Part shown: positions 1-4,918 of the stretch, piece after piece | Position numbering within the stretch: the stretch's first letter is position 1 | How the letters are laid out: each line of letters begins with the position of its first letter | Translations under genes and position numbers: made by a program | Notes under the pieces: model-generated | What the model saw: the letters and a program-made list of their open reading frames with translations, nothing else | Told to the model about the DNA's origin: nothing | Database searches by the model: none | NCBI GenBank assembly: GCA_001464165.1 | Contig: LNEX01000441.1 | Span: 1-9,041 of the forward strand | DNA from: a bacterium Ga0077546 | GTDB taxonomy: Bacteria > Cyanobacteriota > Vampirovibrionia > Obscuribacterales > Obscuribacteraceae | Length of the DNA stretch: 9,041 nucleotides | Direction: 5' to 3'

Positions 1-105
1 ACTTCAGGGGGAGCTGGCGGTACTTCAGGTGGAGCTGGAGGTACTTCAGGGGGAGCTGGAGGTACTTCAGGGGGAGCTGGAGGTACTTCAGGGGGAGCTG
101 GAGGT
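1..105 (-). repeat. 21-bp tandem repeat encoding PPAPPEV, five copies to the edge
   Basis: Five consecutive 21-bp units (1-21, 22-42, 43-63, 64-84, 85-105) differ from each other by at most two bases and keep the reading frame of the minus-strand gene. Near-identity at the DNA level, including third codon positions, indicates recent expansion by slippage or recombination. The array continues beyond the window, so the copy number is unknown. Confidence 0.95.
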
Positions 106-632
106 CTCTTTGGTATAAACCAGGGTCCTACATCGCCATCGTGGTTTCCGTAGGCCCAGCCGCGACCATTAAATGGAGTAGGACCGTCTTGTTCCTCGTT
201 GTGGTACGGAGTAAAGTCGTCTGGATTAGTTTTGTAGTAAGGAAAAGACTTGTCATTGCCCTCTTCTGGGGCAAAATAATGCTTTCTGCGAATAACTGCT
301 TTCGACTCAATATCGCTGGAATTGCTGCTGTCTCCTGAAACTACAGGCATTCCAGATTCAGCACCCTTAATAGCTTCTGAGCCTTTAGTAGTTTCAACAC
401 CTTTATTAGAAGATTCAACAGCCGTTCCAGGCAAAGCAGATGGAGTCGGAGCGAGCAATTTTCTATCGCAGTCTGTTATTTCAAGGCCTGGCAGAAGATT
501 CTTGTTAGCTGTTGATGCACCGATGCCATCACCGCGACACTGTGCACCAGGCCTTGCGTTATCGTCATAGAGGTGTCTAAAATCAATTGAAGACTGGGGC
601 TCTACTTCATTGTTTATGAAAACTTCTGGCAT
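1..632 (-). CDS. MPEVF-module protein with PPAPPEV repeats (3' end beyond the window)
   Basis: This minus-strand frame starts at the ATG at 632-630 and stays open for 210 codons to the window edge, so the C-terminus is missing. Residues 1 to about 65 closely match the start of the protein at 2267-3706 (MPEVF-NNEVE, a YDDN block, an EITD block, KLL). Residues 66-112 are a Ser/Gly/Glu-rich linker. Residues 113-176 are a charged and aromatic segment (RRKHYFAPEEG, PYYKTNPDDF, GRGWAYGN, GPWFIPKR). From residue 177 the protein is pure PPAPPEV repeats. There is no signal peptide or membrane segment in the visible part. GGAAGG lies 7 nt before the ATG and supports this start; the frame is open further upstream but offers no ATG, GTG or TTG. 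The function is unknown. The proline repeats suggest an extended spacer, possibly leading to another domain outside the window. Confidence 0.8.
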   Translation of the reverse strand, partial: MPEVFINNEVEPQSSIDFRHLYDDNARPGAQCRGDGIGASTANKNLLPGLEITDCDRKLLAPTPSALPGTAVESSNKGVETTKGSEAIKGAESGMPVVSGDSSNSSDIESKAVIRRKHYFAPEEGNDKSFPYYKTNPDDFTPYHNEEQDGPTPFNGRGWAYGNHDGDVGPWFIPKRPPAPPEVPPAPPEVPPAPPEVPPAPPEVPPAPPE

Positions 633-684
633 CGGTAAGCCTTCCGCAGGTAAGAAATAATCGGCGCTAGCACTACTAAGTGCG
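454..684 (-). repeat. Diverged direct repeat, copy A (matches 3509-3758)
   Basis: This segment covers the first 60 or so codons of the left-edge gene plus about 50 bp upstream. It is similar in sequence and orientation to 3509-3758, with small gaps. The upstream part is conserved as well (for example CTTCCGCAGGTAAGAAAT and TCGGCGCTAGCACT), so the duplication included the ribosome binding site and leader, not only the coding module. Boundaries were judged by eye. Confidence 0.85.
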
Positions 685-826
685 CCAATCTTAATTGCGG
701 ACAGAGCGCGGCAGATGTATCTCTATTCCTAAGCTCGGTATGACTATTGTCACTTCCTACTTGGCGGCAAGCTTGGTTGCATAGTAATGAAGTAGCTTTT
801 GCAAAAAAAGGAAGCGTAAACAAATT
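633..826. promoter_or_regulatory. Divergent intergenic region between the MPEVF gene and the LuxR-type regulator
   Basis: This 194-bp gap lies between a gene reading left and one reading right, so it should hold the promoters of both. The GGAAGG at 640-645 (minus strand) is the likely ribosome binding site of the left gene. AAGGAAG at 808-814 is the best ribosome binding site for the regulator, but it sits 12 nt from the ATG, longer than usual. TTGGCG and TAGTAA near 762-788 are a weak plus-strand promoter-like pair. I do not see a convincing consensus promoter. Confidence 0.5.
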
Positions 827-1498
827 ATGTTCAACGTGCTCTTTCTCTTGAACGATTCGCCATTGATCAAAGAGATATATTCAATCTCAGCTGACTATGA
901 CGATATAAATATAGTCGGCTGGGCTAGTGACCCTAGTTGTGCGACACACTATTTGAGTAAGAACAAGATTGATGTTACTGTGCTTGATATGACCTTGGCG
1001 TTTCTCGATAGTCCTGAGAATATTCATCAGTTTATAGAAGGCGCCACTAAAGCAAGCATAGACATAAAATGGATTGCCATTACAGCAGCAATAACAAAAT
1101 TGCTGCCACTAAGCCTCAAGCAGCGATATGGCTGTGTGGCCTGCGTCGATTTGACTGTATCCGCTTCCGAACTGTTCCAGATTTTGAGACTAGTGAGCAA
1201 AGGTTATTTCGTCTGCAAGATCGAGGAAGATGCAAGTAACAATCTTTTTGTGCAGGCTGAAACGGACGAGACGCAAGAGACGGACGAGAAGCATCTCACC
1301 CAATTCAGTCAAAGAGAAACGCAGATTCTTTGTTTGCTGGCGCAGGGGCTGCCAAACCGAGATATCGCCACCGCTATTGGTCTATCAGAAGGAACCGTGA
1401 AGAATCATACAAGCAATATTTTCAATCGCCTTGGGCTGAAAGGCAGAACTCAAGCTGCTCTTTGGGCAAGAAATCATTTTTCAGCCACAATACCATGA
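827..1498 (+). CDS. NarL/FixJ-family response regulator with partly degenerate receiver and LuxR HTH
   Basis: This 223-residue protein is a probable DNA-binding transcription regulator. Residues 1 to about 130 look like a CheY-type receiver. The first strand VLFLL is followed by N9-D10, D54 is at the phosphorylation position (VTVLDM), T86 is in the switch position, and the conserved lysine appears to be replaced (V107 before D108). Residues 157-215 are a clear LuxR-type helix-turn-helix: LTQFSQRETQILCLLAQG, then NRDIATAIGLSEGTVKNH with the recognition helix at about 187-200. The length is normal for the family. It is divergent from the left-edge gene and 87 bp ahead of the LysM gene, which it may precede in an operon. 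No sensor kinase is in view. The odd acidic pair and missing lysine suggest atypical or phosphorylation-independent control. The domain call is firm; the target genes are unknown. Confidence 0.9.
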   Translation: MFNVLFLLNDSPLIKEIYSISADYDDINIVGWASDPSCATHYLSKNKIDVTVLDMTLAFLDSPENIHQFIEGATKASIDIKWIAITAAITKLLPLSLKQRYGCVACVDLTVSASELFQILRLVSKGYFVCKIEEDASNNLFVQAETDETQETDEKHLTQFSQRETQILCLLAQGLPNRDIATAIGLSEGTVKNHTSNIFNRLGLKGRTQAALWARNHFSATIP

Positions 1499-1585
1499 CT
1501 ATTTTCCTTGCTATTGCCAAGCGAAGAGTGACAAGCTTCGGAAACTAAAGATACGAGAATCAGCTGCTTATGCGGAGATAGAAGA

Positions 1586-2248
1586 ATGGAAAAATTTGAT
1601 CGACAATTGCATCAGGTTAGCAGCCCGCCCGCAAATGAGTTTCACAAAGAGCTACTAGACGAGCGTGCCAAGCTTTCTAGTTCAAGAATTGGAGAGAGTT
1701 CCACTCCTCTTAACCCTGTTGGCCGCCACCGTGTTAAGGCTGGTGAAACTCTATGGTCAATTGCAAAGCAATCATTATCTTCACAAGAGACAGGCCAACC
1801 TAGCGCTGCTGAAATAAAAGCTGAGGTAGCTCGAATCGTGGAACTCAATAGTCAGCGCTATTCATACTTGAAAAAATCGCCAAAGAGTCTGCAGGCCGGA
1901 GCCGTTTTGGACGTCTATGTATATGCTGGTCAACAGCCAAACAAGCCAAGCAATCAGAAGCCAAAAGAAAATAGCAATCATGAACCAATCCCTACGCAAT
2001 GCTATGAGTCGAAGCCTTGGAAGATTGTCAATAAAGGGGAAAGCGCTGACGCAGAAAGATGCGACTATGTGATTGCTCACTCAGGTTCGAAAGTAGTTGC
2101 CTATGAGGGCTCTGAGGTGTACGCCAATCGCGGTGCTTTTGTCCTTGCCCTGCCTGGCTCGCGTGTGCACGCAAAGCCAGGTTCGCGAATAGCCGCTCAC
2201 GGTGTGAAAATAGATGCCGACAAGGGCGCGCTCATTCTTGACTTGTAA
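1586..2248 (+). CDS. LysM-domain protein with C-terminal octapeptide (beta-solenoid-like) repeats
   Basis: The protein has 220 residues. Residues 1-45 are polar and probably disordered, with no signal peptide. Residues 48 to about 112 match a LysM module (HRVKAGETLWSIAKQSL, then IVELNSQRY and LQAGAVLDV), with a longer insert than usual between its first and second halves. LysM modules bind N-acetylglucosamine polymers such as peptidoglycan. Residues 113-150 are a Lys/Asn/Pro/Gln linker. Residues 159-220 form an eight-residue repeat of the type GSxVxAxx. GGAG lies 8 nt before the ATG and supports the start. The stop is only 18 bp from the end of the convergent subtilase-like gene. It probably acts at the cell wall if exported, but the export route is not evident. 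The LysM call is good; the role of the repeat domain is inferred from periodicity only. Confidence 0.88.
   Translation: MEKFDRQLHQVSSPPANEFHKELLDERAKLSSSRIGESSTPLNPVGRHRVKAGETLWSIAKQSLSSQETGQPSAAEIKAEVARIVELNSQRYSYLKKSPKSLQAGAVLDVYVYAGQQPNKPSNQKPKENSNHEPIPTQCYESKPWKIVNKGESADAERCDYVIAHSGSKVVAYEGSEVYANRGAFVLALPGSRVHAKPGSRIAAHGVKIDADKGALILDL
2060..2245 (+). repeat. Degenerate eight-residue repeat region in the LysM protein
   Basis: The final 62 residues parse into about eight units: CDYVIAHS, GSKVVAYE, GSEVYANR, GAFVLALP, GSRVHAKP, GSRIAAH, GVKIDADK, GALILDL. Glycine opens nearly every unit and a small or branched hydrophobic residue occupies positions 4 and 6. Such an alternation fits short beta-strands joined by Gly-Ser turns, as in a beta-solenoid. 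The DNA is diverged between units, so the repeat is old. Confidence 0.8.
2153..2181. repeat. Inverted repeat inside the LysM gene
   Basis: CCTGGCT (2153-2159) and AGCCAGG (2175-2181) are perfect complements, and GCGTG/CACGC extends the pairing inside them. It lies within codons for two adjacent octapeptide units (LPGSRV and KPGSRI). No T-run follows on either strand, so it is not a standard terminator; it may simply reflect repeat codon use. Confidence 0.5.
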
Positions 2249-2250
2249 AT

Positions 2251-2293
2251 GTAGTTAGAAATGTATTTAGAAATTGTAGTTCGAAATTGTAGT
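2251..2293. repeat. AT-rich 12-13 bp tandem repeat at a convergent gene junction
   Basis: GTAGTTAGAAAT, GTATTTAGAAATT and GTAGTTCGAAATT follow one another and a fourth copy begins (GTAGT). The array fills the gap between the plus-strand LysM stop and the minus-strand subtilase-like stop, and encodes the last residues of the latter (TISNYNF). No GC-rich terminator hairpin is seen here for either gene. Confidence 0.75.
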
Positions 2294-3706
2294 GGCTTCC
2301 TTTTGTTTAGACAGTGCTTGGCGGTTCTGGTTGAGCCAGCCAATGTTTGCAAAAGAGGTGCCGAACTCAACAACTATTAGTGCTTTGTCTCCATTGGTTA
2401 ATGGCACTCGACCGTTTCGATTGTCACCACACAATACCGGCGGAAGTATTGTGCCATCATTAGTGGTGATGGGAGTGAACAGTTCATTGATTCCAGCTTC
2501 GCTTCTGGGTACATCCTTCTTGTCAGCACTTAGATGAACTGTAGCGCTGCCTTGATCGCTTGGCGGATGGTTGTTTGATTCTTTGTTGAGTGCGGCGAGA
2601 TCCCCAGCAGAAAAGGAAATTTGGTGTCCATTGTTGAGCATTATGTAGTTGCCGTTCGCTTTGCCGTCGGTGCTATTTTGTGCATAAATGCTGACTACAC
2701 CGTCGGCTTTTTCTGTGTTGCTGTTGTAGGTTGCCGGTGGGTCGTAGCAAGCAGCCTTCGCATCATAAGATGTTAGCTGGTGCTGGGCCTCAAGGTAGTT
2801 GAGATCAACCCTGCCAGGGCCATCATTACCAGCTGCATGCACTATTGCTACACCTTGATTTTGAATGTCCACTATTGCTTTGTTGTGTTGTGTCGCTTCC
2901 CTGGCTATTTGTTGCCATTTTGAGTGGCGTAACTCGTTGTCTGCGACATACTCAAGTGCTTTGGTAAGAGCGGTGCTGTTCTTTTGTAAATTGTCGGCGT
3001 CAATCGGCAGGTTTAGCTGAAGTGGAGGTTGTTGTTGTTTGAGATAATTACTTATGCCTTTTTCAAACTTAGAGAGTTCTGTATTTAGTTCTGCAAATGT
3101 TGGCATAGGCTTTGAGCTACCAAGGCTGACGTTGAGGATATCGCCGGGACCGAGTGGCAGTTTTTTAGTTTGGATGGCTTCGGCTATTTCAGCTAGCGAT
3201 TTTGATTGGCCTTTTGCATCTACATGGTTGTCTAGCAAGATGGCGTTGTATCCACTTTTGGCCGCAGCCAGTGCACTAATTTCACCGTGGGATAGTCTGT
3301 AGCCATTAAATTGCATACCATCCTCACCGTATTTGGCTTTATCTAGAAAGAATACAGTTGGTTTGTTCTGATCAATTTTGCTAAGGTCTCCAGATACAGT
3401 GAAATTATTAAAGCGCGGTTGTCCTATAGCTGGCTGGAGTGAGCCTATATCTCCTGAGCCAGATGTGTATTTGTCTGATAGGGTTTGTTGGGTTTGAGTT
3501 TCTTCAGTAAGCAATTTTTTATTGCCGTCGGTTATTTCAACAGCAGGAAGATGCTTGTCAGCCGGTGATGCACTGGTACCATCAACATGACACTGCTTAC
3601 TAAGCCTTGAGTTATCGTCATAGATCTGTCTAAGATCAAGTGAAGATCGTGGCAGCTCAGTTGAAGATGCTTTTTCTACTTCATTGTTCACGAAGACTTC
3701 TGGCAT
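2267..3706 (-). CDS. Divergent subtilisin-like (S8-type) protein with N-terminal MPEVF module
   Basis: The protein has 479 residues. Residues 1 to about 75 are the module shared with the left-edge gene. Residues 115-460 resemble a subtilase. FFLD (D122) fits the catalytic Asp strand, LSHGEIS (H140) the His motif, ILNVSLGS (191-197) the following strand, GVAIVHAAGNDGP (N294) the oxyanion Asn, and EFGTSFAN (S451) the catalytic Ser. The four key residues are in the right order, but the His motif lacks the usual HGTH form. The Asp-His gap is short, and the His-Asn and Asn-Ser gaps are much longer than in subtilisin, so activity is uncertain. There is no signal peptide or obvious pro-domain. GGAAG lies 8 nt before the ATG; the frame is open 25 codons further up without a standard start. 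It follows two small genes on the same strand at a 75-bp gap and is probably cotranscribed with them. The substrate is unknown. Confidence 0.8.
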   Translation of the reverse strand: MPEVFVNNEVEKASSTELPRSSLDLRQIYDDNSRLSKQCHVDGTSASPADKHLPAVEITDGNKKLLTEETQTQQTLSDKYTSGSGDIGSLQPAIGQPRFNNFTVSGDLSKIDQNKPTVFFLDKAKYGEDGMQFNGYRLSHGEISALAAAKSGYNAILLDNHVDAKGQSKSLAEIAEAIQTKKLPLGPGDILNVSLGSSKPMPTFAELNTELSKFEKGISNYLKQQQPPLQLNLPIDADNLQKNSTALTKALEYVADNELRHSKWQQIAREATQHNKAIVDIQNQGVAIVHAAGNDGPGRVDLNYLEAQHQLTSYDAKAACYDPPATYNSNTEKADGVVSIYAQNSTDGKANGNYIMLNNGHQISFSAGDLAALNKESNNHPPSDQGSATVHLSADKKDVPRSEAGINELFTPITTNDGTILPPVLCGDNRNGRVPLTNGDKALIVVEFGTSFANIGWLNQNRQALSKQKEATTISNYNF

Positions 3707-3758
3707 TGGCAGGACTTCCGCAGGTAAGAAATGATCGGCGCTAGCACTGCTAACTGCG
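3509..3758 (-). repeat. Diverged direct repeat, copy B (matches 454-684)
   Basis: This is the counterpart of 454-684 in the same orientation, covering the N-terminal codons and leader of the subtilase-like gene. It includes five codons absent from copy A after NNEVE. Together the copies bracket the LuxR and LysM genes plus the subtilase body. Confidence 0.85.
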
Positions 3759-3781
3759 TTCAGTGGTGACAGGTATTGTGG

Positions 3782-4063
3782 TTAAAAGATAATTGTGGTG
3801 CTGGTAATACCTGCGCCTTTAGAATCTGGTACACAGATAGTCAACTGACTAAGGTAATTCTCTAGTTCAAGCACTATCTCCATCGACATAGGCGAGCGAC
3901 CGTCGTGGTAATAATCGCCAGCCGAATGGATAGCTTTTCCGTAGAGTTCAATTGCTCTTACGCTGTCATTGCGTGCCCTTGCCTGTCTAGCCCCTTCAAG
4001 TAAAACTGACCAGACTATCAAGCCAGATTGTGAGTCGATATTGCTATAAAAAGAGTTGTTCAT
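3782..4063 (-). CDS. Small helical TPR-like protein
   Basis: The protein has 93 residues. Residues 15-75 are predicted helical by eye, and ARQARARNDSVRAIELYGKA (25-44) has the small/large residue spacing of a single tetratricopeptide-like hairpin. The tail (78-93) is short and hydrophobic (GITSTTIIF). There is no signal peptide or cysteine cluster. Its ATG overlaps the TGA of the upstream gene (ATGA at 4060-4063), and GGAG stands 10 nt before the ATG, so translation is probably coupled. The ATGA overlap and the 75-bp gap to the subtilase-like gene suggest the three products act together. A single TPR-like hairpin would fit a protein-protein adaptor or chaperone role, but this is inference; I do not recognise the family. 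Confidence 0.75.
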   Translation of the reverse strand: MNNSFYSNIDSQSGLIVWSVLLEGARQARARNDSVRAIELYGKAIHSAGDYYHDGRSPMSMEIVLELENYLSQLTICVPDSKGAGITSTTIIF

Positions 4064-4311
4064 CTATTTATGGCTCCGCCTGTGACCGGTTTATGAGTGT
4101 TAGACACAACTGCATCACATGATTGAACTTCTGATTGGACTTCTTGTTCTTCAGCGGGTTTTGCGGTAACGGCCAGCACTTGGTCAATCAATAACTGTTT
4201 ATTTTCTAGAGAAAAAGTTTGCATTGCCTCACGGAAGAGATCCCAGGCTACTTCTGTCTCGCCCTGCTTGAGTTTGTCAATAATTGCTTGGGTTAGCTGC
4301 TTATCTGCCAT
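4060..4311 (-). CDS. Small helical hypothetical protein, first gene of the minus-strand operon
   Basis: The protein has 83 residues. Residues 4-50 read as two amphipathic helices (LTQAIIDKLKQGETEVAWDL, then FSLENKQLLIDQVLAV), followed by an acidic Glu/Gln/Val stretch and a polar tail. GGAG lies 8 nt before the ATG, a good start signal. It ends in an ATGA overlap with the next gene. It is divergent from the polysaccharide synthase gene across about 600 bp. The family is not recognised. Small size, helical character and tight coupling to a second small helical protein suggest the two form a complex. Confidence 0.72.
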   Translation of the reverse strand: MADKQLTQAIIDKLKQGETEVAWDLFREAMQTFSLENKQLLIDQVLAVTAKPAEEQEVQSEVQSCDAVVSNTHKPVTGGAINR

Positions 4312-4380
4312 CTCTCTAGCTCCAGAGGTGAGTAACCTAAATGTTTTGATGGAGCAATCTTAATAGCTCAGAGAAAGTTA

Positions 4381-4422
4381 GTGATGTCACGAAAGACATC
4401 GATTGATAGTGACTTTAGTCAC
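4381..4422. repeat. Two short palindromic sites, GTGA-N2-TCAC and GTGACT-TT-AGTCAC
   Basis: GTGATGTCAC at 4381-4390 has 4-bp arms, and GTGACTTTAGTCAC at 4409-4422 has perfect 6-bp arms around TT. Both use the GTGA/TCAC half-site and their centres are 30 bp apart. They lie 70-111 bp upstream of the minus-strand operon start, a plausible place for a dimeric regulator to bind. Confidence 0.6.
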
Positions 4423-4432
4423 GGCCATTGAC

Positions 4433-4459
4433 AAAGGTCATGTCTAGGCGATGACCTTT
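4433..4459. repeat. Perfect 9-bp stem-loop in the divergent region
   Basis: AAAGGTCAT (4433-4441) and ATGACCTTT (4451-4459) are exact complements around a 9-nt loop. The left arm also completes TGAC-N4-GTCA with 4429-4432. Since no gene is transcribed into this point from either side, a terminator role for a coding gene is unlikely; an operator, a leader structure or a small RNA is more plausible. Confidence 0.65.
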
Positions 4460-4725
4460 AGGTTAACGCACGTGTCGCAAGGTGAGCAAGGGGCATATAG
4501 TAATGTAATGGTGCGTCAAGTTTGCTGAGCGCACGCTAACCTTAACTGCATTTGACAAGTTTCTTGCTGCTGCTGCCCTCTCGCTAGCCGCGCCTGCCAA
4601 TCAAAGAGACAATATTAGCTTGCATTATTGATTGTAACGCAGCCTGATAGCCGAGCTGCACAGTCTAAATTTTGAAGTCTGGGTCAATCTTAGGGGCAAT
4701 GTTGCGAGAAATTACCAACGAAGCG

Positions 4726-4761
4726 ACAGTTGATATGTTTACATCAAGACCGTGACAGTTG
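4726..4761. repeat. Direct repeat GACAGTTG spaced 28 bp, flanking a near-palindrome
   Basis: GACAGTTG occurs at 4726-4733 and 4754-4761. Between and overlapping them is TTGAT-A-TGT-TT-ACATCAA (4730-4747), an inverted repeat with 7-bp arms and one bulged base. The group is 158-193 bp before the synthase ATG and could be a regulator site. Confidence 0.4.
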
Positions 4762-4918
4762 GGCAGCAGACCAGCTAGTTTTGGGTCACAAACTCAATTT
4801 CTCACCAATCACAGCAGGCCTCCTAACCACCTCGCAACTCCAATAGTTTCTAAATCTACGCCTTAATTGCTCGAACTGCCGTCGGGTAATTTCAGCCACC
4901 TTCGAGAGGAGAGACTTC

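Larger units (their letters stand above)
4312..4918. promoter_or_regulatory. Long divergent intergenic region with inverted repeats
   Basis: Genes read away from this 607-bp region on both sides, so it must contain the promoters of the small-protein/subtilase operon (left) and of the synthase operon (right). No frame of convincing coding character is seen. It holds several inverted repeats at 4381-4534, a spaced direct repeat at 4726-4761 and a near-palindrome at 4730-4747. AGGAG at 4907-4911, 7 nt before the synthase ATG, is a strong ribosome binding site. TATAGT at 4496-4501 is -10-like but has no good -35 element. Confidence 0.7.

Noticed and set aside
1..105. Possible CRISPR array
   Set aside because: The units are contiguous 21-mers with no unique spacers and encode an in-frame peptide repeat.
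614..823. Minus-strand frame of 69 codons before the left-edge gene
   Set aside because: It overlaps the duplicated leader in a different frame, and the equivalent frame in the second copy has stops; it is probably a shadow.
1522..1540. CGAAG/CTTCG hairpin as a terminator of the LuxR-type gene
   Set aside because: Only 5 bp with a 9-nt loop and no T-run; too weak to call.
1330..1548. Plus-strand frame overlapping the end of the LuxR-type gene
   Set aside because: It is antiphase to a clear HTH domain and has no ribosome binding site or protein-like pattern.
4552..4580. TTGACA as the -35 box of a synthase promoter
   Set aside because: No acceptable -10 element at 16-18 bp; the downstream sequence is GC-rich (CTGCTGCTGCCC).
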